Positions 42,174 through 51,582 of a stretch of DNA of 64,000 bases are shown here, piece after piece (within the stretch, counting starts at the first letter, position 1; every line of letters begins with the position of its first letter). Position numbers and translations under genes: made by a program. The DNA is from Paenibacillus wynnii (GTDB lineage Bacteria > Bacillota > Bacilli > Paenibacillales > Paenibacillaceae). Under the pieces are notes generated by a model. The model searched no databases and was not told the origin of the DNA. It saw only the letters and a list, made by a program, of their open reading frames with translations. The stretch is from contig NZ_JQCR01000003.1 in NCBI RefSeq assembly GCF_000757885.1, forward strand, positions 868,001 through 932,000. Reading direction: 5' to 3'.

Positions 42174-44465
42174 ATGCCTGTAATTGAAAATAAATTGACA
42201 GAGATTGTACCCGCTGAGCAAGTAACTCACTTCGAATCCGGTAATGAAATGGCGGCTACAGCTGCTGCTCAAATTAATTACCATATCATGGGGTATTTCC
42301 CGATTACACCTTCCACGGAAGTTGCTCAATACCTGGATCAAATGAAAGCGAAGGGATTACATGACATTCAACTGATCGCAGCAGACGGTGAACACGGTTC
42401 TGCCGGGATTTGCTACGGTGCAGCAATGGCCGGTGCACGCGTTGTAAATGCAACCAGCTCCCAAGGATTTCTGTACATGCTGGAGCAACTTCCCACCCAA
42501 TCCGGGACACGCTTTCCGATGGTGCTCAACCTCGTTACCCGGGCAGTCAGCGGACCGCTGGATATTCGGGGGGATCACTCTGACTTGTATTATGGTCTTA
42601 ATGTAGGCTGGGTTATCCTGACTGCCAGCACACCGCAGGCCGTATATGATATGAACATTATGGCACTGAAGATTGCAGAGCACTCTGAAGTTCGACTGCC
42701 TGTTATCGTTGCTTATGATGGCTTCTTCACATCCCACCAAAAACGCAAGGTACTATATTTCAAAGACAATCAGGTAGTTCAAGATTTTGTAGGACCGAAT
42801 CCAAACCATAACTATCCCAATGTGTCCGATCCTTCCCGCCCGGTAACCATCGGAGCGCATATGGGTGGCGATGACCTGCTGAATAACCACTATCAGCTGT
42901 CCGAAGCCTTGGAGAAAGCAGGTGAGGTGTATGAGGAAGTCTCTCGGGAATATGCACTCTTATCTGGACGTGAATATCCAATTCTCGATCTGTACCGTAT
43001 GGACGATGCAGAAGTAGCTGTGTTCCTGCTCAACTCTGCGGGTGAATCCGCTAAGGATACCGTTGACGCTCTTCGTGCCAAGGGCATCAAAGCGGGCTTG
43101 GTTCGTCCGAACATCATCCGTCCTTTCCCAACAGAACAGCTGCGACAAGCACTTAAGAATGTAAAGGCACTGTTAGTAGGTGAACGCGCTGATTCTTATG
43201 GAGCTCAAGGCGGCAACCTGACTCATGAAATCCGTTCCGCTTTGCAAGTGGACCCTGATAATAAAACCATCATTCTTTCCCGAATTTTTGGCCTAGGCGG
43301 CAAAGACTTCTACGCTGACGATGCAGAAGCCTTCTTCCAACTGGCGATTGATGCTGCTGAAAAAGGCTATGCGGATCGACCTTTTGATTATTATGGCTAC
43401 TATCCCGGCGAAGAGAAGGACGCGCTTGTTCCCGTACTCGAACCGATGCATGGTGAAGCCTTCAAGACTGGTCTCATTCAAGTTACCCAGAACGAAGATA
43501 CCGGGCTGCTAAAGGTTAAGCTTCCGCCCCTAAGTCAATTAGCTGTAAAGCCGCATCGGTTAGCTCCCGGACATGGGGCCTGCCCAGGCTGCGGCGCACT
43601 ATCCGCACTGGAGCTGTTCTTCAAGGGTATCGAAGGTGACATGGTAGTCCTATTCCAAACAGGCTGTGCGTACGTTGTAACCGCTAGCTATCCGTACTCA
43701 TCCCATAAGCAAACTTTTGTACACAACTTGTTCCAGAACGGTGCAGCTACATTAGCCGGTATGGTTGATGCTTTCTATGAATTGAAACGCCGCGGCGAAG
43801 TTCAGGTTTCTGATGATGTTACCTTTGTAATGGTCTCTGGCGACGGGGGTATGGATATCGGGATGGGGGCAACCATTGGTGCGGCACTTCGAAACCATAA
43901 AATGATTATCCTTGAGTACGATAATGAGGGGTATATGAATACGGGCTCCCAACTCTCCTATTCCACTCCAATGGGTCATATGACCAGCACCTCCGGTGTC
44001 GGTAAAACCCAAAAGGGTAAAAAGGGACATCACAAGGATACGGCGCAAATTTTGGCAGCTTGCAACATCCCTTACGTATTTACAGGCGCTGAATCCAACC
44101 CTCAGGATCTGCTGCAAAAAGCAGCTAAAGCACAGTGGTACGCCAACAACGTGGGTACTGCCTACGGTAAGATTCTCTGCGCATGTCCTCTTAACTGGAA
44201 GACGCCTGATAATAAAGGATATGACCTGGTGAAAACGGCTGTGGATTCCTGCTTCTTCCCGCTTTATGAAATTGAGCAAGGGATCACGAACATCACTTAC
44301 AATCCAGAGTTGAAGGGTAAGCGAATCGCCGCAGTTGAATGGCTGAAGGGAATGGGTAAAACCAAACATCTTCTGAAGGATGAAGAGCTGCTGCAGAACT
44401 TCGAAACCGAAATTGAGCGCCGTTGGAGCCGTTTAAAGCTCAGACATGAAAACTCACTGCTCTAG
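42174..44465 (+). CDS. Pyruvate (2-oxoacid):ferredoxin oxidoreductase, alpha-beta fusion subunit
   Basis: 763 residues. The N-terminal ~410 residues are the alpha part (ESGNEMAATAAAQINYHIMG, YFPITPSTEVAQYLD, DIRGDHSDLYYGLNVGW). The beta part has CPGCG (Cys470, Cys473) and later cysteines for a [4Fe-4S] cluster, and the TPP motif GDGGMDIG (about 556) to EYDNEGYMNTG. The enzyme makes acetyl-CoA, CO2 and reduced ferredoxin. The ATG at 42174 follows GAGGAGG; a longer frame overlapping the previous gene lacks a start site. Pyruvate specificity is inferred; 2-oxoglutarate or indolepyruvate cannot be excluded. Confidence 0.9.
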   Translation: MPVIENKLTEIVPAEQVTHFESGNEMAATAAAQINYHIMGYFPITPSTEVAQYLDQMKAKGLHDIQLIAADGEHGSAGICYGAAMAGARVVNATSSQGFLYMLEQLPTQSGTRFPMVLNLVTRAVSGPLDIRGDHSDLYYGLNVGWVILTASTPQAVYDMNIMALKIAEHSEVRLPVIVAYDGFFTSHQKRKVLYFKDNQVVQDFVGPNPNHNYPNVSDPSRPVTIGAHMGGDDLLNNHYQLSEALEKAGEVYEEVSREYALLSGREYPILDLYRMDDAEVAVFLLNSAGESAKDTVDALRAKGIKAGLVRPNIIRPFPTEQLRQALKNVKALLVGERADSYGAQGGNLTHEIRSALQVDPDNKTIILSRIFGLGGKDFYADDAEAFFQLAIDAAEKGYADRPFDYYGYYPGEEKDALVPVLEPMHGEAFKTGLIQVTQNEDTGLLKVKLPPLSQLAVKPHRLAPGHGACPGCGALSALELFFKGIEGDMVVLFQTGCAYVVTASYPYSSHKQTFVHNLFQNGAATLAGMVDAFYELKRRGEVQVSDDVTFVMVSGDGGMDIGMGATIGAALRNHKMIILEYDNEGYMNTGSQLSYSTPMGHMTSTSGVGKTQKGKKGHHKDTAQILAACNIPYVFTGAESNPQDLLQKAAKAQWYANNVGTAYGKILCACPLNWKTPDNKGYDLVKTAVDSCFFPLYEIEQGITNITYNPELKGKRIAAVEWLKGMGKTKHLLKDEELLQNFETEIERRWSRLKLRHENSLL

Positions 44466-44472
44466 GAAGAAA

Positions 44473-44552
44473 CGTTCCCGTTTGGAACGAAAGCATAGGC
44501 TGTCTACGGATTTCAACGCGAACAGCGGTACAATTCAAGAAATCTGTAGACA
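44473..44552 (+). repeat. Two consecutive hairpins between the PFOR and hydrogenase operons
   Basis: A small hairpin (CGTTCC/GGAACG, 44473-44489) is followed by 14-bp arms at 44501-44514 and 44539-44552 (TGTCTACGGATTTC with one G-U pair). AACAGCGG occurs twice, in the loop and just after the right arm. No T-run follows. It may be a weak terminator, a processing site or a dispersed repeat. Confidence 0.55.
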
Positions 44553-44609
44553 ACAGCGGCCGGAAGTCCAAACATTCACCTCAGTGACGATATAGTCCTT
44601 AAAAGCAAA

Positions 44610-44624
44610 TGAAAATCATTCTCA
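44610..44624 (+). promoter_or_regulatory. Candidate Fur box upstream of hydC
   Basis: TGAAAATCATTCTCA matches the 7-1-7 Fur motif TGATAATNATTATCA at all but two positions. It lies about 90 bp before the hydC start. Iron control would make sense for an operon encoding many Fe-S clusters. Binding is not shown. Confidence 0.6.
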
Positions 44625-44640
44625 ATTAATTATATTCTGT

Positions 44641-44665
44641 ATGAACCAAAATATAAGGGGTTCAT
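44641..44665. promoter_or_regulatory. Inverted repeat ATGAACC-N11-GGTTCAT upstream of hydC
   Basis: A perfect 7-bp inverted repeat with 11-base spacer lies between the Fur-like box and the hydC start codon. The geometry suits a dimeric regulator; its identity is unknown. Confidence 0.4.
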
Positions 44666-44714
44666 TCGTTAGGAAGCATAATTTTTTTACCATAAGTGAA
44701 GGGAGCAAATGTGA

Positions 44715-45215
44715 ATGGAACAGCAACAAACCTGCAGCAGTGAAGAAATAGCCGAGGCTGACGCGAAGCTTGCAAAGGTACAGTTAGCGATCGAGCAGTT
44801 CAAAATGATCAAAGGTGCTTTGATCCCTGTGCTCCATGAGGTACAGGATATTTACGGCTATTTGCCGGAGCATGTTCTCAAGGTTGTTGCCACGGAGCTT
44901 AACCTGCCCTTAAGTGAAATATACGGTGTGGCATCGTTTTATCATTTCTTTTCCTTTACACCTAAAGGAGAGAATGTGATCCATCTGTGCATGGGTACTG
45001 CCTGTTACATCAAGGGAGCGCAAGCGGTGCTTGATCGTCTGAGTACGGAACTTAAAGTACCTGTACAAGGAACCACAGAGGACAACAAGTTCACGCTTGA
45101 AGCCACCCGTTGTCTGGGTGCCTGCGGTCTTGCCCCGGTCATGACCATCGGTGAAAAAGTACACGGACGCTTGATTCCCAATGCCATACCGAAAATTCTA
45201 AATGAATACAAATGA
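44715..45215 (+). CDS. hydC: [FeFe]-hydrogenase NuoE-like subunit HydC
   Basis: 166 residues with the thioredoxin-like NuoE fold and four [2Fe-2S] ligands (Cys92, Cys97, Cys133, Cys137 in CMGTAC and CLGAC). GALIPVLHEVQDIYGYLPE and SEIYGVASFYHFF are typical. It is the small subunit of trimeric NAD-linked hydrogenases and passes electrons next to the flavin subunit. GAAGGGAG lies upstream of the ATG. It opens a seven-gene operon. Confidence 0.92.
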   Translation: MEQQQTCSSEEIAEADAKLAKVQLAIEQFKMIKGALIPVLHEVQDIYGYLPEHVLKVVATELNLPLSEIYGVASFYHFFSFTPKGENVIHLCMGTACYIKGAQAVLDRLSTELKVPVQGTTEDNKFTLEATRCLGACGLAPVMTIGEKVHGRLIPNAIPKILNEYK

Positions 45216-45257
45216 TGATCCTGCGCTTCACGCGCATTTTAAACGGGAGGTATTGGC

Positions 45258-47135
45258 ATGAAGCTTTTAACGGATCTTGATGCAATCAGAGCTCTCACAC
45301 AGGGGCGCCTGGACAACCGGAAAATTACCGGAGAACCTGCAGGTTCCATCCAGTTCAGATCAGTGATGGTGTGTGGCGGTACGGGCTGCACATCTTCGGA
45401 TTCTAATAAAATCATCACCGCTTTGGAAAAGGAAGTTCACAATCACGGCATTCAGGACAAAGTGGAAGTCGTGCGTACCGGCTGCTTTGGCCTGTGTGAG
45501 CTCGGCCCAGTCGTCATCGTATACCCGGAGGGAATTTTCTACAGCTGCGTGGAAGTAAAAGATATCCCTAACCTGGTGGAGCAGCACTTGCTAAATGGAA
45601 AGCCCTACGATAAGAAGATTTACGAGAAGACCAAGCAGGGTGGAGAAATCCTGAATTTTGAGGAAACCGATTTCTACAAGAAGCAAGTACGGATCGCCCT
45701 GAATAACTGCGGAGTCATCGACCCGGAAGTCATAGATGAATACATTGCGAGTGATGGATACAAAGCCCTCGGCAAGGTTCTCATGACCATGAGCCGCCAG
45801 GAAGTCATCGATACCATGAAGCAATCCGGTCTGCGGGGACGCGGCGGGGGAGGATTTAATACAGGTCTGAAGTGGGAATTTGCATCCAAGCAGGATAAGG
45901 ATCAGAAGTATGTCATTTGTAATGCGGACGAAGGAGATCCCGGAGCATTCATGGACCGTTCTATTCTGGAAGGCAACCCTCACTCAGTTATTGAGGCAAT
46001 GGCTATCGCCGGCTATGCTATTGGTTCCAACCAAGGCTTCATCTATCTTCGTGCAGAGTATCCAATCGCAGTCCAACGATTTGTGAAAGCGCTTGACCAA
46101 GCCCGTGAGTATGGGCTGCTGGGGGATAACGTCCTTGGAACCGCCTTTAAATTCAACATTGATGTGCGTCTTGGTGCCGGTGCCTTTGTCTGCGGAGAAG
46201 AAACAGCTTTGATGCATTCTATTGAAGGCCACCGCGGTATGCCGACACCCAAACCCCCTTTCCCGGCCGTTGAAGGGCTCTGGGGTCAACCAACCATCAT
46301 TAACAACGTTGAAACACTGGCGAACGTTGCGCAAATTATTCTTAACGGTGCACAGTGGTATGCAAGTATCGGTACCGAGAAATCTAAAGGTACAAAAGTA
46401 TTTGCACTGGGCGGGAAAGTCGTAAATACCGGACTTGTTGAAGTTCCCATGGGCATTACACTGCGCGAGGTTATTTTTGAGATTGGCGGCGGTATTCCGG
46501 ACGGCAAAAAATTCAAGGCTGTACAAACCGGTGGACCTTCCGGCGGCTGTCTGACGGAGGAGCATCTGGACTGTACCATCGATTTCGATACACTGACTAG
46601 TCTAGGTTCAATGATGGGTTCCGGCGGGATGATCATCATGGATGAAGATACCTGCATGGTTGACGTAGCCCGTTTCTATCTGGATTTCACAAAAGACGAG
46701 TCCTGCGGAAAGTGTACGCCATGCCGCATCGGTACCAAACGTCTGCTTGAGATGCTGGATAAGATTACGGAAGGTAAAGGAACTCTTGATGATCTTGTGA
46801 AACTGGAGAACCTCTCGGTTCAGATCAAGAATGCATCCCTTTGTGCGTTAGGTCAAACCGCTCCCAACCCGGTATTATCCACTATTAAATATTTCCGTCA
46901 AGAATACATGGCCCATATTATCGATAAAAAATGTTCGGCTGGCGTATGTAAATCTCTGATTTCATACGAAATTGATGCGGATCTATGCCGCGGTTGCAGC
47001 CTCTGTGCACGGAAATGCCCTACCGATGCAATTACCGGTGAGCTGAAGGAACCGTATGTAATTGACACGGTTGCCTGCATCAAGTGTGGCGTCTGCTTCG
47101 ATGTATGTAAGTTCAAAGCCGTAGTGATAGTCTGA
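45258..47135 (+). CDS. hydB: [FeFe]-hydrogenase NuoF-like flavin subunit HydB
   Basis: 625 residues in three parts: an N-terminal [2Fe-2S] thioredoxin-like domain (Cys39, Cys44, Cys76, Cys80), a NuoF core with FMN/NADH motifs (GLRGRGGGGFNTGLKW, CNADEGDPGAFMDRS, GAGAFVCGEETAL) and the [4Fe-4S] site SCGKCTPCRIG, and a C-terminal two-[4Fe-4S] ferredoxin domain (Cys577-587, Cys607-617). This layout is that of HydB in electron-bifurcating hydrogenases, where the single FMN is thought to split electrons between NAD+ and ferredoxin. GGGAGG precedes the ATG, 42 bp after hydC. Confidence 0.93.
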   Translation: MKLLTDLDAIRALTQGRLDNRKITGEPAGSIQFRSVMVCGGTGCTSSDSNKIITALEKEVHNHGIQDKVEVVRTGCFGLCELGPVVIVYPEGIFYSCVEVKDIPNLVEQHLLNGKPYDKKIYEKTKQGGEILNFEETDFYKKQVRIALNNCGVIDPEVIDEYIASDGYKALGKVLMTMSRQEVIDTMKQSGLRGRGGGGFNTGLKWEFASKQDKDQKYVICNADEGDPGAFMDRSILEGNPHSVIEAMAIAGYAIGSNQGFIYLRAEYPIAVQRFVKALDQAREYGLLGDNVLGTAFKFNIDVRLGAGAFVCGEETALMHSIEGHRGMPTPKPPFPAVEGLWGQPTIINNVETLANVAQIILNGAQWYASIGTEKSKGTKVFALGGKVVNTGLVEVPMGITLREVIFEIGGGIPDGKKFKAVQTGGPSGGCLTEEHLDCTIDFDTLTSLGSMMGSGGMIIMDEDTCMVDVARFYLDFTKDESCGKCTPCRIGTKRLLEMLDKITEGKGTLDDLVKLENLSVQIKNASLCALGQTAPNPVLSTIKYFRQEYMAHIIDKKCSAGVCKSLISYEIDADLCRGCSLCARKCPTDAITGELKEPYVIDTVACIKCGVCFDVCKFKAVVIV

Positions 47136-47149
47136 CGATAGGAGTGGTC

Positions 47150-48889
47150 ATGTTGAATACGATTAATATTATGATCGATGGGATCGAGACTAAAGTCGCC
47201 AAGGGGACAACGATTCTCGAAGCGGCCCGTGATCTCGACATTCATATTCCATCTTTATGTTATTTAAAAGGGGTTAACCATTCTTCCAGCTGCCGTGTAT
47301 GCGTGGTTGAAGTGGGTCCAAGACTCATTGCTTCCTGCACCTTAAAAGCAGAAGAGGGCATGAAAATCCAAACAAACACTAAGAAAGTTCGGGAGGCTCG
47401 GAAAACTTCCGTAGAGCTGTTGCTTTCCGATCATGACCGTGAATGTCTAAGTTGCTCACGAAGCGGCGGATGTGAGTTGCAGACCGTCTCCAATGATCTG
47501 AATATCCGAACAGTTACCTATGTTGGTGAAAAATCCAATCAGGAGAAGGACTATACTTCCCCATCTATCTACCGGGACGCATCCAAATGTATTCTTTGCG
47601 GCCGCTGCGTTGGAGCTTGTGGAACGATGCAAACCGTAGGTGCCATCAATTTCGCTAAACGTGGATTTGATACGGTAATTTCTACAGCATTCGGTCGACC
47701 GCTTGAGGAATCCACATGCGTCAATTGTGGACAGTGTATTATGGCTTGTCCCGTAGGTGCACTTACCGAGCATGAGAATATCAACGATGTCTGGAATGCG
47801 CTCGAGAATACAAGCAAATATGTGGTTGTTCAGACAGCACCTGCTGTACGTGTTGCACTGGGAGAAGAATTTGGCCTACCTGTTGGGACTCGTGTAACCG
47901 GTAAAATGGTTGCAGCCTTACGAAAGCTGGGCTTCGATAAAGTGTTCGACACTAATTTTGGTGCCGACCTGACGATTATGGAAGAAGGTACGGAGCTAAT
48001 CTCTCGCCTGAACAGCGGTCAAAACCTGCCGCTTATGACCTCCTGCTGCCCAGGCTGGGTTAAATTTATGGAGCATAATTTCCCGGACAGACTCGATAAC
48101 CTGTCTACCTGTAAATCACCGCATGAAATGGAAGGTGCAATGGTTAAATCCTACTTCGCCAAGAAAATGGGGATTGATCCGAAGAACATTATCGTCGTCT
48201 CAATCATGCCTTGTACCGCGAAAAAGTTCGAAGGTGCCCGCGAAGAACTTTCCAACGAAAGCATGCAAGATGTCGATTGGGTACTGACGACCCGCGAACT
48301 TGCTGCAATGATCAAAGAAGCCGGAATCGACTTTGTGAACCTAAAGGGTGAAGCGTTCGATAGTCCAATTGGCGAAGGTTCAGGGGCAGCCGTTATATTC
48401 GGAGCAACCGGTGGTGTAGCAGAAGCCGCACTACGTACTGTGTTCGAAATAACCTCCGGTAAGGATTTGGAAACCATTGAGTACACTGCTGTTCGAGGAA
48501 TGGACGGCATTAAAGAAAATGTCATCGAGCTGCCTAACGGCCAGAAGATTCGTACGGCGGTTGTTCATGGTCTCGGAAATGCCCGTAAGCTAATGGAAGC
48601 CATGGAACGCGGAGAAAAAACCTATGAGTTCATTGAAGTTATGGCCTGTGTTGGCGGTTGCATTACGGGCGGTGGTCAGCCAATTGTCGATGCAAGAACA
48701 TCCGAACGAATCGATATTAAGGCTGAACGCGCAAAAGCGATCTACACGGAAGATGAAGCACAAACGGTTCGTAAATCTCATAAGAATCCTTATATCAAAG
48801 CTCTTTATGATGAATTTCTGGGTACGCCTAACAGCCACCTGGCACACGAACTGCTGCACACTCATTATGTGAAGCGTTCCAAGTTTTAG
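47150..48889 (+). CDS. hydA: [FeFe]-hydrogenase catalytic subunit HydA
   Basis: 579 residues. [2Fe-2S] domain (Cys37/48/51/63); His-ligated [4Fe-4S] (His95, Cys99/102/108); two [4Fe-4S] clusters (Cys147-157, Cys190-200); then the H-cluster domain with L1 TSCCPGW (Cys299 proton relay, Cys300 ligand), L2 MPCTAKKFE (Cys355) and L3 ACVGGCITGGGQP (Cys500, Cys504). All catalytic residues are present, so it should be active. Domain set and HydBC partners indicate a group A3 enzyme. ATG 47150 has GATAGGAG upstream; a GTG at 47144 overlaps that site. Confidence 0.96.
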   Translation: MLNTINIMIDGIETKVAKGTTILEAARDLDIHIPSLCYLKGVNHSSSCRVCVVEVGPRLIASCTLKAEEGMKIQTNTKKVREARKTSVELLLSDHDRECLSCSRSGGCELQTVSNDLNIRTVTYVGEKSNQEKDYTSPSIYRDASKCILCGRCVGACGTMQTVGAINFAKRGFDTVISTAFGRPLEESTCVNCGQCIMACPVGALTEHENINDVWNALENTSKYVVVQTAPAVRVALGEEFGLPVGTRVTGKMVAALRKLGFDKVFDTNFGADLTIMEEGTELISRLNSGQNLPLMTSCCPGWVKFMEHNFPDRLDNLSTCKSPHEMEGAMVKSYFAKKMGIDPKNIIVVSIMPCTAKKFEGAREELSNESMQDVDWVLTTRELAAMIKEAGIDFVNLKGEAFDSPIGEGSGAAVIFGATGGVAEAALRTVFEITSGKDLETIEYTAVRGMDGIKENVIELPNGQKIRTAVVHGLGNARKLMEAMERGEKTYEFIEVMACVGGCITGGGQPIVDARTSERIDIKAERAKAIYTEDEAQTVRKSHKNPYIKALYDEFLGTPNSHLAHELLHTHYVKRSKF

Positions 48890-48925
48890 ATTAACGCCAA
48901 AGGACGCATTAGGAGGTTAACGAAA

Positions 48926-50350
48926 TTGCAGAAGGACTGGGAATCAGCTGATTTTATCAATGATGAAGAAATCCTCAGTAGTCTGGAAGAGGCTAAAGTG
49001 AAGGCGTGCGACCATGCCTATATTAACTCCATACTAGGGAAAGCAAGAGAGTGCAAGGGACTTACTCACCGGGAGGCAGCTGTACTTCTAGAGGTTACAG
49101 ATGCTGAAGTTTTAGAAGAGATTTACCGATCTTCGAAGGTTATTAAGGAGAAAATCTACGGTAATCGCATTGTGCTTTTCGCTCCGTTATATATCAGTAA
49201 CTACTGTGTTAATAATTGCGATTACTGCGGATATAAACACACCAATAAAGACTTCCTCCGGCGAAGACTTCGTATGGATGAATTAGCCCAGGAAGTCCGC
49301 GTGCTTCAGGAATTGGGTCACAAACGACTTGTCCTAGAAGCCGGAGAGGATCCGGTCAACTGTGACATTGACTATGTAGTCGAATCGATTCAGACGATTT
49401 ACTCCGTGAAGGTTGACAATGGGAGCATTCGCCGAGTGAACGTAAACATCGCAGCTACAACTGTCGAGGATTACAAGAAGCTTAGTGATGCTGAAGTGGG
49501 GACTTATATTTTGTTCCAGGAAACGTACCATAGACCTACCTATGCAGCTATGCATCTTCAAGGACCCAAGCGTGATTACGACTGGCATACCACTGCCATG
49601 GATCGCGCTCAGATGGGAGGGCTCGATGATGTTGGTGTAGGAGTTCTATACGGTCTTTATGACCATAAATACGATACGGTGGCTATGTTGATGCACGCTG
49701 AACACTTGGAAGAGAGATTTGGCGTAGGGCCTCATACCGTGTCTGTCCCCAGATTACGTGAGGCGGTTGGTGTGGATTTGGAAACGTATCCCCATCTGGT
49801 GAAGGATGAAGATTTCAAGAAGTTAGTCGCTGTCCTGCGCTTGGCGGTTCCCTATGCCGGGATGATTCTTTCTACACGCGAAGAGCCATCCTTCCGTGAT
49901 GAGGTGATCAAGCTGGGGATTTCCCAAGTGAGCGCGGGCTCCAGTACGGGAGTAGGCGGTTACATGGATGCTAAGCAGGGAACCGCTGGTCAGTCCAAGG
50001 AGAAACCTCAGTTTGAGGTGAGTGATCTTCGCTCTCCGGAAGAAATTATTCGCGGACTTTGCCAAGATGGATACGTTCCCAGCTATTGTACTGCCTGCTA
50101 TCGGGAAGGACGGACAGGTGACCGATTCATGAGATTAGCCAAATCCGGTCAAATTCATAATATATGCCAACCGAATTCTCTGTTAACTTTTAAAGAATAT
50201 TTACTTGATTATGCAGATGAAGAGACCCGTATCCTTGGAGAAGAAATTATTCGTAAAGGACTGGATGATATCCCTAAAGAAGCTGCTAGAAAAGCAACTA
50301 TTGACCGATTGCGGCGCATCGAGAATGGAGAACGGGATTTACGGTTTTAA
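48926..50350 (+). CDS. hydG: [FeFe]-hydrogenase maturase HydG
   Basis: A radical SAM tyrosine lyase that makes CO and CN- from tyrosine and builds an Fe(CO)2CN-cysteine unit. 474 residues with the SAM motif CVNNCDYC (Cys94, Cys98, Cys101) and the auxiliary cluster cysteines Cys388, Cys391 and Cys414 in the C-terminal region. TTG start behind AGGAGG, 36 bp after hydA. Length and motifs match the family. Confidence 0.95.
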   Translation: MQKDWESADFINDEEILSSLEEAKVKACDHAYINSILGKARECKGLTHREAAVLLEVTDAEVLEEIYRSSKVIKEKIYGNRIVLFAPLYISNYCVNNCDYCGYKHTNKDFLRRRLRMDELAQEVRVLQELGHKRLVLEAGEDPVNCDIDYVVESIQTIYSVKVDNGSIRRVNVNIAATTVEDYKKLSDAEVGTYILFQETYHRPTYAAMHLQGPKRDYDWHTTAMDRAQMGGLDDVGVGVLYGLYDHKYDTVAMLMHAEHLEERFGVGPHTVSVPRLREAVGVDLETYPHLVKDEDFKKLVAVLRLAVPYAGMILSTREEPSFRDEVIKLGISQVSAGSSTGVGGYMDAKQGTAGQSKEKPQFEVSDLRSPEEIIRGLCQDGYVPSYCTACYREGRTGDRFMRLAKSGQIHNICQPNSLLTFKEYLLDYADEETRILGEEIIRKGLDDIPKEAARKATIDRLRRIENGERDLRF

Positions 50351-50367
50351 TATTAGGAGGGATTCGT

Positions 50368-51567
50368 ATGCAGTCAACACCACAATCCAATAAAATGCAT
50401 ATTGCTGTATTTGGTAGAAGAAATGCCGGAAAATCAACTCTGATTAACACTCTCACCGGGGAAACTGCTTTAATTGTCAGTGATGTGCCAGGATCAACAA
50501 CAGATCCTATATTTCAATCTTATAATATGGATAAAGTGGGTCCGGTCATTATTGTGGATACAGCTGGAATCGATGACGATAGTGATCTGGGCCAGTTCCG
50601 TGTTCAAAAGACTAGGGAAGTAATGGATTTAACCGATTTGGGTGTTCTTATTTTTTCGGATGAGTCCAATGACTACAAGCTAGAAAAGGAATGGTACCAT
50701 GAACTGGCAAAACGGAATATTCCAGTTATCGGGGTCATCAACAAAGTCGATGATCATTATGTAGATATCGATTCATTAAAGAGAGAACTAAATATGCCTA
50801 TCGTCAAAATAAGCGCGAAGAAAAATGTCAATCTTGGAAGTTTACGTCACGCCATACGTGTATATGCTCCTGTGGAGTATGAACGAAACAGTATTGTCGG
50901 AGATCTGGTCAAACCAGGAGATATGGTCGTTATGGTGATGCCTGATAAGATCCCTGCTCCCAAATATCGTCTAATTTCATCCAAACAGCAAATTCTTCGA
51001 GATCTGCTCGATCATCACGTAATGGTGTTGTCTATTACGGAAGCAGAACTGCCAACAATGCTCATGCAATTAAAAGGTTTACCCGATCTTGTGATCACAG
51101 ATTCTCAGGTTTTTGACATTGTGAATGAATTTATTCCCGCTGAAGTGCCATTAACCACTTTTGCGATCCTTATGGCTCGTTTCAAAGGGGATTTGGATAC
51201 CTTCGTGGCAGGTGCGGAGACCATACCAAGTCTGAAGCCTGGAGACAAGGTTCTGCTATCTGAGGCCTGTATCCATCACCCGCATAACGGGGAGATCGAC
51301 CGTGTGTTGGTCAATGCCAAGCTTCAGGAAATCGCCGGCGGTGGTCTGGATATCACAACAAGTGTGGGTCCTGATTTCCCGGTTAATATCTCCGAGTATA
51401 AGCTGATTGTTCACTGCGGCGGTTGTATATTTAATCGTAAACAATTGATGATTCGGCTTCTGAGATCAGGAGAGCAAGGGGTGCCAATAACTAACTATGG
51501 TATTGCTTTCGCTTATTTTAATGGGATTTTACCGCGTGTGCTAGAAGTCCTGCAAGTGAAGTCTTAA
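50368..51567 (+). CDS. hydF: [FeFe]-hydrogenase maturation GTPase HydF (copy 1, divergent)
   Basis: HydF is the scaffold on which the diiron subcluster is finished and from which it is passed to HydA. 399 residues: GTPase domain with GRRNAGKST (16-24), GSTTDP, DTAGIDDD and NKVD; dimerisation domain; and C-terminal [4Fe-4S] site CIHH...HCGGC (Cys301, Cys350, Cys353). The segment after the first cysteine differs from copy 2, which has a DDIGRVKIPRW stretch, so this copy appears diverged. AGGAGG precedes the ATG, 17 bp after hydG. Confidence 0.9.
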   Translation: MQSTPQSNKMHIAVFGRRNAGKSTLINTLTGETALIVSDVPGSTTDPIFQSYNMDKVGPVIIVDTAGIDDDSDLGQFRVQKTREVMDLTDLGVLIFSDESNDYKLEKEWYHELAKRNIPVIGVINKVDDHYVDIDSLKRELNMPIVKISAKKNVNLGSLRHAIRVYAPVEYERNSIVGDLVKPGDMVVMVMPDKIPAPKYRLISSKQQILRDLLDHHVMVLSITEAELPTMLMQLKGLPDLVITDSQVFDIVNEFIPAEVPLTTFAILMARFKGDLDTFVAGAETIPSLKPGDKVLLSEACIHHPHNGEIDRVLVNAKLQEIAGGGLDITTSVGPDFPVNISEYKLIVHCGGCIFNRKQLMIRLLRSGEQGVPITNYGIAFAYFNGILPRVLEVLQVKS

Positions 51568-51582
51568 GAGGGCGGTCTCTCC

